Positions 35,578-44,056 of a DNA stretch of 44,056 nt are shown here, in pieces (position 1 is the first letter of the stretch; each line of letters begins with the position of its first letter). The stretch comes from an uncultured Oscillospiraceae bacterium (GTDB lineage: Bacteria > Bacillota > Clostridia > Oscillospirales > Oscillospiraceae). The stretch covers positions 1 to 44,056 of the forward strand of contig CAJOMA010000002.1 in NCBI GenBank assembly GCA_905235655.1, in the 5' to 3' direction. Position numbers and translations under genes: made by a program. Under the pieces are notes generated by a model. That model had not been told where the DNA came from. It ran no database searches and was given only the letters and a program-made list of their open reading frames with translations.

Positions 35578-37638
35578 CTATTGCTCTTCCCTGCCGGGCA
35601 GATGGCTCAAAACGGCTCCGTAGTAGTCGCATTCCAGCACGACGTCGGAGAAGGTGATCTTATTGCGGACGATCGCGGCGATCTGATCCCGGTAGTCCTC
35701 TCCCAGCTCATAGCCCTCGGCGGGAATAAACTGACCGGTCGCGCCGTTATAGGTCGCATACTCCGTCTTCCAGCTATAGTCGTTCCAGAGCACCAGCGGC
35801 ATCTGATCGGAGAAGACGTCTCTGCCGACAAACATGCGCGAATCGTACTCCACGCCGAAGAGGTTGGAAAGCGTCGGCAGAATATCGAGGCTGAAGGTCG
35901 GCGCGTCCACCTGCAGGTTCATTCCCTCCAGACAGCCGCTCCAGATGATCAGCGCCGTACTGTCGCGGTCGAAGCAGGTTCTGACCGGATGCCCGTACAG
36001 CTCGTCCAGATAGTTCTCGCCGCTCGACCATGCGTAGCTCGGCTCCAGACCGTAGGGATAGTGGTCGGGGCTGATCACAATGACCGTATCGTCCGCAATC
36101 CCCGCGTCCTCCAGCATTTGGAGCAGGCTCGTCATCGCGTTTTCCAGCTCGATGTTGGCGGCGTGGTAGCATTTAACGTGCTCCGACCAGTCCTCGTTTT
36201 CCACGACGTGATAGTTTTTCCGCGACATGGCGTTGCTGCCGTAGTTATAGGCGCAATGCCCGCTGATGCTCATGTAATACACGCTGAACGGCTGATGGTC
36301 GATAAACTGCGGCGCCGTGTATTCGATCATTTCCTGATCGCTCTCCGGCCATGTGGACTGCACGCCCTGCTCCAGTCCGTTGCCCACGGCGTAGAAATTG
36401 TCATAGCCGATCATGCAGTGCGTCCGGTGCCGTTCATAATAGGTATATTCGCCGTTGTGGTAGGAGACGGAGAAATAGCCCTGCGCACGTAACTGGTTGC
36501 CGATGGTCAGATCGTTGTGGTTATAGATCATGTTTTTGATGCTTGCAACGCTGTTGGTCGGCACGATGCCGTAAAGGTTGGAGAACTCCCCCGTCGAGGT
36601 GCTTCCGCCCCACGCCGGCTGATAATAGTCCGTGAAATAAATGCCCTCGTGCGCCATGCGGTAGAGCGTCGGCGTGCGCACCGGGTCGATGACCTCCTTG
36701 GTAAAGGCTTCCGCAGTGATCAGGATCAGGTTTTTCCCCGCAAACATGCCGGTGTACGGGTTTTCCGAGGCGGGCGTCTGCGAACGGTGCGCCGAGGCGA
36801 TCCGGTCGTTCCATTCCTCGTCCGCCAGCGCGGCATAGTCGATATCAAACTCATGCAGACCGTAGACAACGGTTTCCTCCGTCGGCTCTGTCGCTTCTTC
36901 GGTCGGCGCGTCCGACCGCTCAGTCGGCTCCGTTGCGGGCGTCGTCTTCTTTGTCGGCGCTGTCGGCGCCTCGGAGGGCACAAAATCCGTGTTGGTGTTG
37001 CCGCCGCGGAAAATATCCAGCGTCAGCGCTTCGGAAAGACCGAAGGAACGAACCGCGCCGTCAAAGGTGTATTCCTCGTCATACTTTTTGGTGTCCGGAG
37101 AGACCGTGCGGATGAACAGCATACCGCCGAAGAAGCTGACGATCAGAAGCGAAGCGAGCACAACGCGCGTGATCCAGCTCCCCGTCCTGCCCCATTTGCC
37201 GAGGTGCCCCAGAAAACCGTAGAGCACAATCGGCAGCAGAACGACAATAATGCGCCAGAAGCCGTGCAGGATCAGCGTGACCAGCGTGTCGCCGAAGCCG
37301 CCCGCCACGTCTCCGGCGTTGCCGAAAATGTCCGACAGAATCATGAAGGTCTTGAAGGAATCCTGAATAAAGAATTCCAGCAGCGTGAAGAACGCGAAAA
37401 TCCCGGAGAAGACCAGCGCCAGAATCCGGCTGAGCCTTGCGGAGCTGCCGATCGTGGTCAGCAGCGCAAAAACAATGCCGAAGAACAGCGCGCACACCAA
37501 TACGGTGACGAGCCGGGAAAACACCAGCTCCCGCGGCGTCCAGATATGCAGGATGAATTCATCGAATACCACCGCACAGAGCATGAACAGCCATGCGGGG
37601 ATATTGATTTTCTCCATCCATGCGCTCAGTTTCTTCAT
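35578..37638 (-). CDS. LTA-synthase-family membrane sulfatase
   Basis: N-terminal TM helices; NLILITAEAFTKEVIDPVRTPTLYRMAHEGIYFTDYYQPAWGGSTSTGEFSNLYGIVPT...VIVISPDHYPYGLE; TEPTE-rich linker. Confidence 0.9.
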   Translation of the reverse strand: MKKLSAWMEKINIPAWLFMLCAVVFDEFILHIWTPRELVFSRLVTVLVCALFFGIVFALLTTIGSSARLSRILALVFSGIFAFFTLLEFFIQDSFKTFMILSDIFGNAGDVAGGFGDTLVTLILHGFWRIIVVLLPIVLYGFLGHLGKWGRTGSWITRVVLASLLIVSFFGGMLFIRTVSPDTKKYDEEYTFDGAVRSFGLSEALTLDIFRGGNTNTDFVPSEAPTAPTKKTTPATEPTERSDAPTEEATEPTEETVVYGLHEFDIDYAALADEEWNDRIASAHRSQTPASENPYTGMFAGKNLILITAEAFTKEVIDPVRTPTLYRMAHEGIYFTDYYQPAWGGSTSTGEFSNLYGIVPTNSVASIKNMIYNHNDLTIGNQLRAQGYFSVSYHNGEYTYYERHRTHCMIGYDNFYAVGNGLEQGVQSTWPESDQEMIEYTAPQFIDHQPFSVYYMSISGHCAYNYGSNAMSRKNYHVVENEDWSEHVKCYHAANIELENAMTSLLQMLEDAGIADDTVIVISPDHYPYGLEPSYAWSSGENYLDELYGHPVRTCFDRDSTALIIWSGCLEGMNLQVDAPTFSLDILPTLSNLFGVEYDSRMFVGRDVFSDQMPLVLWNDYSWKTEYATYNGATGQFIPAEGYELGEDYRDQIAAIVRNKITFSDVVLECDYYGAVLSHLPGREEQ

Positions 37639-37946
37639 AACGGATCCCCCGTTTCCTCAAAGATAGCGCTATATATTATAGAGCATGATCCACCGCAGGG
37701 CAAGACAAAACTCGACGATTTTCGCACATTTTTCGGAAAAAAGGCGGCAAAGCTCCGGCGCATTGTGCGCCTGCTGCCGCAATTTGATTCTTTTCACCGC
37801 CTGCAGAAGCCCGCGCGCGTTCTCGTCGCAGGGGTTTCGTTTTCATATTTTTAAGCGAAACGGCTCCGCGTAACCGGCGGAAGGTAATGTTACGTTGTAT
37901 ATGAGCGGTTTCCTGCGAAAAAACGCAGTTTTCCGCCATTATCCTC

Positions 37947-37976
37947 TTGCGTAACAGGGTTAAAATACTATATAAT
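37947..37976 (+). promoter_or_regulatory. Putative promoter of the formyltransferase-to-STAS operon
   Basis: TTGCGT, 18-bp spacer, TATAAT (37971-37976). Confidence 0.5.
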
Positions 37977-38076
37977 ATAGAATCATAGAATTAGGCAACC
38001 GTCCGCAGACCGGCGCATACCGTTCTTTTGAGCGGACACACCGAGGCGCATGCCGCAATCGGAAAGGACAGACGGA

Positions 38077-38859
38077 ATGAAAGTTGCTTATGCGGGTATC
38101 GACCTGCTTGCGCCCGCGCTGGAGACGCTGATCGCGCAGGGCTGCGAGATCATGCAGGTTTTCACCTGCAAAACCGATAACATTACGGAGTTCAATTTCA
38201 GGGTCAGAGCCCTTGCCGCGCGCCATGGCATTCCCTGCACGGACGAGCGCATTCGGCGCGCCGATCTGGAGCGGCTGCGCGCGGAGGGCTGCGAGCTGTT
38301 TCTCTGCGGCGGCTACTATCATCTGATCCCCATTGTCGGCGGTCTTCCCATGGTAAACATCCATCCGGCGTATCTGCCGGAGGGTCGCGGCGCATGGCCG
38401 ATGCCCGTCGCCATAGCGCGCGGTCTGAAGCAAAGCGGCGTGACCCTGCACAAGATGGACGCCGCCTTCGACACGGGCGACATCCTTCTTCAGCGCGCCT
38501 TTCCCCTTCTGCCGGATGAAAATCTGCAGACCTTTATGGAAAAGCTGCGCGGTTTCCTGCCGGAGCTGGTCACAGAGCTGATTTCGGATTTGCCCGGCGT
38601 CATGGCGCGCGCCGTGCCACAAGGCGCGGGGAGCTACTGGGCATGCCCCACGGAAAAGGACTGGACGGTCACGAGTGAAATGACGGCGGCGCAAGCCGAC
38701 CTGATCCTGCGCGCATTCTACGGCTATGAATGCGTTTATCTGCACGGAAATGAAAAATATGAAATGATTCGGGGCTGCGTCACAGACAGAAAGACGCCTT
38801 ATCCGGTAAAAGACGGATACCTTCGCGCCGAAAAGATCAGAAAGCTGACGGATGCATGA
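38077..38859 (+). CDS. Formyltransferase-family protein (methionyl-tRNA formyltransferase-like fold)
   Basis: MKVAYAGIDLLAPALETLIAQGCEIMQVFT...LFLCGGYYHLIPIVGGLPMVNIHPAYLPEGRGAWPMPVAIARG...DAAFDTGDILLQ; NIHP...LPxGRG and DTGDI motifs. Confidence 0.87.
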   Translation: MKVAYAGIDLLAPALETLIAQGCEIMQVFTCKTDNITEFNFRVRALAARHGIPCTDERIRRADLERLRAEGCELFLCGGYYHLIPIVGGLPMVNIHPAYLPEGRGAWPMPVAIARGLKQSGVTLHKMDAAFDTGDILLQRAFPLLPDENLQTFMEKLRGFLPELVTELISDLPGVMARAVPQGAGSYWACPTEKDWTVTSEMTAAQADLILRAFYGYECVYLHGNEKYEMIRGCVTDRKTPYPVKDGYLRAEKIRKLTDA

Positions 38860-39728
38860 GAGAAAAAACAAGCCTGATCACTGCTGACTGCCGTGAAAAA
38901 ATGGAACATCTGCGCAACATGAGCGGGAACGTTCTGTCCTCCCACGCCTTCGTATCGGTCTATCTCTGGCGGAAAGAAATGGGACTTTTCCTGATGATGC
39001 AGGAGGACTTTTACTCCGTCAAGTGCTTGTGGAAGGGCGAAAACGCATGGTTTTTCCCCTGCGGTACGGACAGCGGAAAAGAGCGCTTCATTTCCCGCCA
39101 TCTGGCAGAGCCGGATTTCAAGCTCTGCTATCTGACGGACAGAGACGTCGTCTTTCTGGGCGAGCATTATCCGGAGAAATTCCGCTGTCTGCGGGATGAC
39201 GCCTCCGACGAGTATATCTATGACCGCGAGGCGCATATCGCGCTTTCGGGCGGTGATTATGCCAACGTCCGCACGCAGCTCCATCGCGCGCAGAGGTCTT
39301 ACGCACTGCGCGCCGAGCCGCTGTCCGCAGAGAACCGTGACGCCGCGTTGGACGTCATTCTCGACTGGGCGAGCAAGCCGCACCCGCTTGCCCGCGGTCT
39401 CAGCGACGACGAGGTTGACGAGGAAGCGATCCAGAAGGCGGAGCTCCTGAAGCTCAGCGGCGTTCTCGTCTATGCCGACGGGGTCGCGCAGGCGGTCTGC
39501 GCAGGCTTCCCGCTCACAGAGGACACCTTCGACGTCTGCGTCGCCAAGTGCCGGCAAAATCTGCCCGGGCTGTCATATTACGCAAAGCACGCGCTGTTCC
39601 GGTCTCTGGAGCCGCGCTTCCGCTACGTCAATCTGGAGGAGGACCTCGGCATCCCCGGTCTGCGGCAGATGAAGCAGATTCTCTCACCCGTGCGAATGAA
39701 CGAATTGTGGGAGGCGGTGCTGCTGTGA
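38856..39728 (+). CDS. DUF2156 / phosphatidylglycerol-lysyltransferase-like (GNAT-fold) protein
   Basis: HAFVSVYLWRKEMGLFLMMQEDFYSVK...FPCGTDSGKERFI...YIYDREAHIALSGGDYANVRTQLHRAQR...YVNLEEDLGIPGLRQMKQILSPVRM. Confidence 0.83.
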   Translation: MREKTSLITADCREKMEHLRNMSGNVLSSHAFVSVYLWRKEMGLFLMMQEDFYSVKCLWKGENAWFFPCGTDSGKERFISRHLAEPDFKLCYLTDRDVVFLGEHYPEKFRCLRDDASDEYIYDREAHIALSGGDYANVRTQLHRAQRSYALRAEPLSAENRDAALDVILDWASKPHPLARGLSDDEVDEEAIQKAELLKLSGVLVYADGVAQAVCAGFPLTEDTFDVCVAKCRQNLPGLSYYAKHALFRSLEPRFRYVNLEEDLGIPGLRQMKQILSPVRMNELWEAVLL

Positions 39729-41458
39729 ACAAGTTCCGTGATCGCTTTACCGCCAAGATGTACCGCCGCCTGTATCTCCCCTCCCTGCTGACTGCCATCG
39801 GGCTTGCCTTCGCCGACATGGCCGACGCGCTTGTAGTCGGCAGGAACATGGGCGCGACGGGTCTTGCCTCGATCAGTCTGGCGCTGCCGGTCTATATGGT
39901 CATCAATCTCTTTATGCACAGCTTGGGCGCAGGCGGCTCCGTGCGCTACTCCAAGCTGCTCGGCGAGGGCAAATTAGAGCTGGCGCAGAAGTGCTATACC
40001 GTTATCCTCCGCACCGCGCTTGCCGTCAGCGTTCTGTTGGCGGTGCTCGGAAACGTCTTCCTCGAGCCTCTGCTGCGCGTTCTCGGCGCGATCAAGGAGG
40101 AAAATCCCGCGCTGTATCAGGCAAGCCGCGCGTATCTGCAAATCATCGTCAGCGGCATTCCCCTGTTCTTCTTCGCGTACATACTGAACTATTTTCTCCG
40201 CAATGACGACAACCAACGTCTTGCAAGCGTTGCCTTCATCATCGGCAACTGCGTGGATGTCGCGCTGAATTTCGTCTTTGTTCTGATTCTGGACTGGGGC
40301 GTCGCGGGCGCCGCATGGTCGACGCTGATCGGCTACTGCGTGACCATCTGTCTGTATCTTCCCGGTCTGCTGTCCAAAAAGCATTCTCTCAAGCTGCGCA
40401 GAGCGAGGTCCGCTCCGAAGGAAGCGCTGTCGTGCTTTGCCTCCGGCTTCTCCGTCTCGTCTCAGTATCTGCTGCAGATGATCTTCCTGATTATTGTGAA
40501 CAACGTCCTGCTGCGGATGATGCGCAACGAAAACGGCGTGGCGGTATTTGACATGCTGCAGAACATGTCGTTCCTTGTATTATACCAATATGACGCCTCT
40601 GCAAAGGCCGCCCAGCCTCTGATCAGCACCTACTGCGGCGAGCAAAACAAGACCGGTCAGCAAAATGCGATGCGCCTTGCGCTGATCACAGGCACGATTT
40701 CCGGCGGTTTCATTGTCTCGCTGATCTGCATTTTCCCCGTATTCGTCTGCCGCCTGTTCGGTCTGAAGGAGGCGGGGATCATCGAGCTGGCAAAGCCTGC
40801 GATTTGGATCTTCTGCCTGAGTCTTCCCGCTGCCGGCATCAGCACGATTCTGGAAAGCGGCTATCAGGCGAGCGATCGTGAAAGGGCGGGCTTCACCGTG
40901 GCGCTGCTGCGCGGCGGTTTGATCCTTCTGCCAATGACGCTGCTGTTCTCCGTGATCGGAAACCCGAGGATATTCTGGTGGCTGTTCCCTGCCACGGAAT
41001 ACCTCTCGCTCATTCTTGCCCTGCTGATCGCGCCGCGCTTCCGGACGAAGCACCTGCCGGAGGAGCGCGTCCTCGCGCGGACAATCATGAACAAAAACGA
41101 GGACATTGGCGCGCTGACGCAGGAGGCGGCAGCCTTCTGTGAAAAATGGGAGGCCTCCGCAAAGCAAACCTTTTATGTGAGCATAACCATTGAAGAAATC
41201 TGCCTTGCCATTATGCAGAACGCCTTTGATCAGTCCGCCGACGGCTACATCCAGATGACGCTGGTCGCCATGCCGGACGGTGTGTTCGAGCTGCATATCC
41301 GCGATAACGCGACCGCGTTTGACCCGTTCTCTCTGGCCGAAAAGAGCGGCGAAGCGTTCAACATCGACGCTGCCGGCATGATAGTAATCAAGAACAAAGC
41401 GAAGGACTTTTTCTATCGCCGCTACCAAGGCTTTAACGCTCTGGTAGTCAGAGTCTGA
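39725..41458 (+). CDS. MATE-family transporter fused to a C-terminal HATPase/anti-sigma-kinase-like domain
   Basis: GTG start at 39725 overlapping upstream TGA; polytopic MATE region FADMADALVVGRNMGATGLASISLALPVYMVINLFMHSLGAGGSVRYSKLLGEG; C-terminal SITIEEICLAIMQNA...HIRDNATAFDPF...AAGMIVIKNKAKDFFYRRYQGFNALVV resembles HATPase N/G1/G2 boxes. Confidence 0.85.
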   Translation: MNKFRDRFTAKMYRRLYLPSLLTAIGLAFADMADALVVGRNMGATGLASISLALPVYMVINLFMHSLGAGGSVRYSKLLGEGKLELAQKCYTVILRTALAVSVLLAVLGNVFLEPLLRVLGAIKEENPALYQASRAYLQIIVSGIPLFFFAYILNYFLRNDDNQRLASVAFIIGNCVDVALNFVFVLILDWGVAGAAWSTLIGYCVTICLYLPGLLSKKHSLKLRRARSAPKEALSCFASGFSVSSQYLLQMIFLIIVNNVLLRMMRNENGVAVFDMLQNMSFLVLYQYDASAKAAQPLISTYCGEQNKTGQQNAMRLALITGTISGGFIVSLICIFPVFVCRLFGLKEAGIIELAKPAIWIFCLSLPAAGISTILESGYQASDRERAGFTVALLRGGLILLPMTLLFSVIGNPRIFWWLFPATEYLSLILALLIAPRFRTKHLPEERVLARTIMNKNEDIGALTQEAAAFCEKWEASAKQTFYVSITIEEICLAIMQNAFDQSADGYIQMTLVAMPDGVFELHIRDNATAFDPFSLAEKSGEAFNIDAAGMIVIKNKAKDFFYRRYQGFNALVVRV

Positions 41459-41474
41459 TGCAGGAGGAAAGTGG

Positions 41475-43565
41475 ATGAAGAATAACAAAAAAACGAGCCG
41501 TATCTCCATAAAGGTGCTCAGTATGATTCTGACGGTTGCGCTTCTGCTGTCCGGCGCGGCAGTGGCGTTCAGCTACATTTTCTACGGCAGAACGATGGAT
41601 AACCACTACCGGGAGCTGACGAGCAACATCGCAAAGAGCGCAGCAGACATGCTCAATCCGCAGGATGTCGATCACCTGACAAACGCCGTCATGCAAATCT
41701 ACCGCAGCCAAGTCGCCGCCGGAAACGGCCCCGACAGTGAGACGTTCGATGAGGCGGCCTACTATGCCGCATTCGCCGAAGTCAAAAACATGCAGGCGTA
41801 CCGGGATTGCTTGACCGTTCTGCAAAAGCTGGAGGATGACAATCAGGCAGACTGCCTCTATATCTGCTACATGGATCTGGAGACGGACAAGGCGGTGTAC
41901 ATCATCGACGCCGCGCACGAGGACGCCTGCGCGCCCGGCACCTGCGACGATTTTCTGCCGGAAAACCGCGCGCTGGCGGAAAAGGGAGACTACACCTTCC
42001 CCGCCTACATTACCAATTACGAAGAATACGGCTGGCTTTGCTCCGCCGCCTACGGCATCCGAAATGCCCACGGCAAATACATCGCCAACGCTTATGTTGA
42101 CTTCTCCATGACGCAGATCATGAACGAGCGGCACAGCTTCCTGAAATCGCTGATCCTTTTCCTGCTGCTGATCGCTGCGCTTTTGGCGACGCTCAACATC
42201 CTGTTCGTCCGAAAGACCATCGTGAAGCCGATCAATCAGCTTTCCAGCGCGGCGAGAAAATACGTCTCCGACCGCGACACCTCCGGTCCGTCGGAGATAT
42301 CGAAGCTGAACATCCACACGAGAGACGAAATTCAGACGCTGTCCGAGGACATCAAGCAGATGGAGGAAGACATCAACGTCTACATCGACAATCTTGCGCT
42401 CGTCAGCAGGGAGAAGGAACGCATCAGCGCTGAGCTGAACGTCGCCAAGCAGATTCAGGCGAGCGTCCTGCCCAGTACCTTCCCCGCCTTCCCCGAGCGC
42501 GAGGAATTCGACATCTATGCTATCATGAATCCGGCAAAGGAGGTCGGCGGCGACTTCTACGACTTCTTCTTTGTCGACGACGAGCACTTTGCCATTGTGA
42601 TGGCGGACGTTTCCGGCAAGGGCGTTCCCGCCGCGCTGTTTATGATGGCGGCAAAGAACCTGCTCAAGAGCAGCGCGCTGACGATGACCTCCCCGAAGGA
42701 CATTCTGGAGCGCGTGAACAAGCAGCTTTGCGAAAACAACGAGGCGGAGATGTTTGTCACCGTGTGGATCGGCATTCTGGATCTTTCCACGGGCAAAATG
42801 CTCGCAGCAAACGCAGGTCACGAATACCCGGCGATCCGCCGCAAGGACGGCATGTGGGAGCTGTACAAGGATAAGCACGGCTTTGTACTTGCGGGAATGG
42901 AAGCCGCAAGGTACAAAGAATACGAGCTGACGCTCCGGCCGGGCGATAAGCTCTTCCTCTATACGGACGGCGTAACGGAAGCGACCAACGCCTCCAATAC
43001 GCTCTACGGAACGGATCGGATGCTTGCCGCGCTGAATGCAGAGGCAGCCTCTGCGCCGAAAAATACGCTCCTTTCCCTGCGGCAGGATATCGACCGCTTC
43101 GTAAAGGAAGCGCCGCAGTTTGACGATATTACCATGCTCTGCTTTGAGCTCAAGGGCAGCGGCGCTACGGAAAAGACCTTGCGCGCAGAGACGAGCCAGA
43201 TCACGCCGGAGGAGGTGCACCGGTTCGTCGAGGAGCTCCTGACGCAGCACAACACGGCGCGCTCCTGCGCGACAAGGCTCTATATCGCGGTGGATGAGAT
43301 CGTCACAAACATTCTGCAATACAGCGGCGCGACAACGCTGGACGTCACCTGCAGCGTCGGCGCAGAAAAGATCACGATCGCATTTTCAGACGACGGCGTC
43401 CCCTATAATCCGCTGGAGAACGAGGATCCCGACGTGACTCTTCCCGCAGAGCAGCGCTCGATCGGCGGACTCGGCATCTTTATGGTAAAGAATACAATGG
43501 ACGCCGTGGACTATGCATACCGCGGCGGCAGAAACACTCTGACCGTTACGAAATATACGATATAA
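41475..43565 (+). CDS. SpoIIE/PP2C-family phosphatase: TM sensor-HAMP-PP2C plus C-terminal HATPase domain
   Basis: Two TMs flanking an extracytoplasmic domain; NVAKQIQASVLPSTFPAFPEREEFDIYAIMNPAKEVGGDFYDFFFVDDEHFAIVMADVSGKGVPAALFM; C-terminal DEIVTNILQYS...DDGVPYNPLE...GGLGIFMVKNTMD. Confidence 0.95.
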   Translation: MKNNKKTSRISIKVLSMILTVALLLSGAAVAFSYIFYGRTMDNHYRELTSNIAKSAADMLNPQDVDHLTNAVMQIYRSQVAAGNGPDSETFDEAAYYAAFAEVKNMQAYRDCLTVLQKLEDDNQADCLYICYMDLETDKAVYIIDAAHEDACAPGTCDDFLPENRALAEKGDYTFPAYITNYEEYGWLCSAAYGIRNAHGKYIANAYVDFSMTQIMNERHSFLKSLILFLLLIAALLATLNILFVRKTIVKPINQLSSAARKYVSDRDTSGPSEISKLNIHTRDEIQTLSEDIKQMEEDINVYIDNLALVSREKERISAELNVAKQIQASVLPSTFPAFPEREEFDIYAIMNPAKEVGGDFYDFFFVDDEHFAIVMADVSGKGVPAALFMMAAKNLLKSSALTMTSPKDILERVNKQLCENNEAEMFVTVWIGILDLSTGKMLAANAGHEYPAIRRKDGMWELYKDKHGFVLAGMEAARYKEYELTLRPGDKLFLYTDGVTEATNASNTLYGTDRMLAALNAEAASAPKNTLLSLRQDIDRFVKEAPQFDDITMLCFELKGSGATEKTLRAETSQITPEEVHRFVEELLTQHNTARSCATRLYIAVDEIVTNILQYSGATTLDVTCSVGAEKITIAFSDDGVPYNPLENEDPDVTLPAEQRSIGGLGIFMVKNTMDAVDYAYRGGRNTLTVTKYTI

Positions 43566-43592
43566 TTTTGAATAAAAAAGGAGAAGGTTCAA

Positions 43593-43892
43593 ATGGTTAT
43601 CACGAAAAATACAGAAGGCGAAAAGCTGACATTGCATGTTCAGGGACGTCTGGACACCACCACCGCGCCGCAGTTGGAAGCAGAGCTGAAATCCAGTCTC
43701 ACCGGCGTCAGCGAGCTCGTGCTTGACTTCGCGGAGCTGGAGTATATCTCCTCCGCCGGTCTTCGCGTCCTGCTCTCCACACAGAAGATCATGAGCCGTC
43801 AGGGCAGCATGATCGTTCGCCATGTGAACGAGGATATCATGGACGTGTTCGAGCTGACAGGCTTCGCAGACATCCTGACGATCGAAAAATAA
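43593..43892 (+). CDS. STAS-domain anti-sigma factor antagonist
   Basis: LTLHVQGRLDTTTAPQLEAELKSSLTGVSELVLDFAELEYISSAGLRVLLSTQKIM; canonical SpoIIAA/RsbV-like protein with YISSAGLRVLL phosphoacceptor motif. Confidence 0.95.
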   Translation: MVITKNTEGEKLTLHVQGRLDTTTAPQLEAELKSSLTGVSELVLDFAELEYISSAGLRVLLSTQKIMSRQGSMIVRHVNEDIMDVFELTGFADILTIEK

Positions 43893-43911
43893 TTCAGCTT
43901 CATAAGCCGGA

Positions 43912-43943
43912 AAAAGGCAGACACTTGATCGTGTCTGCCTTTT
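43912..43943 (+). terminator. Intrinsic terminator after the STAS gene
   Basis: AAAAGGCAGACAC-TTGATC-GTGTCTGCCTTTT. Confidence 0.9.
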
Positions 43944-44056
43944 CAGCGTGTCGAAAGACCTTTTTCGACACGCTGGCAGGCTGCCAAAAAGTTCGGAAGA
44001 CAAGCAACTTGCACTCGTCGGCGTATATAGATACGGTAGAGGGCAAGTTGCGCAGT
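43944..44056. repeat. 113-bp dispersed repeat, copy C (truncated by the window end)
   Basis: CAGCGTGTCGAAAGACCTTTTTCGACACGCTGGCAGGCTGCC...GGGCAAGTTGCGCAGT, near-identical to 24216-24328. Confidence 0.92.

Noticed and set aside
36517-37854. 445-aa plus-strand ORF opposite the LTA-synthase-like gene
   Set aside because: Arg/Gln/His-rich translation without recognisable motifs; opposite a well supported sulfatase.
41448-43319. 623-aa minus-strand ORF antisense to the SpoIIE gene
   Set aside because: Antisense shadow of a high-GC coding frame; no recognisable domain, while the plus strand has clear PP2C/HATPase motifs and SD.

Overview
The window is dense, high-GC, Firmicutes-like (probably Clostridia/Oscillospirales; inferred from style only) chromosomal DNA. 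Contents, left to right: (1) a minus-strand exopolysaccharide/cell-surface glycan cluster, 1-13698, with a hexapeptide acyltransferase, two tandem Wzy-like polymerases, glycosyltransferases, an unusual nucleotidyltransferase/APH-like kinase/thymidylate-kinase-like trio, a FemAB-like transferase, PglC-like and PglE/DegT-like enzymes; (2) a plus-strand potABCD-type polyamine ABC operon; (3) a stand-alone E2-like acyltransferase whose catalytic His appears replaced; (4) a barnase/barstar pair; (5) a minus-strand operon with HAD hydrolase, MFS, GDPD and GreA; (6) an ArsB/NhaD-like permease behind an apparent yybP-ykoY (Mn2+) riboswitch; (7) aldo/keto reductase, YhaM-like and HD-domain genes; (8) a polysaccharide deacetylase, a GlpA-like/FAD/DUF1667 operon, Tag glycosylase and an LTA-synthase-like sulfatase; (9) a plus-strand operon encoding formyltransferase, DUF2156, MATE fused to a HATPase-like domain, SpoIIE/PP2C-HATPase and STAS. 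The two strongest leads are the partner-switching module built around a MATE-HATPase fusion (38077-43892), and a family of short structured elements (24185-24498, 35328-35564 and 43912-window end) that sit against transcription-terminator-like hairpins. At both complete loci the flanking hairpin itself is duplicated. A mini-hairpin array (20086-20246) and REP-like intergenic repeats are secondary leads. All family calls come from reading motifs by eye; no database search was run.
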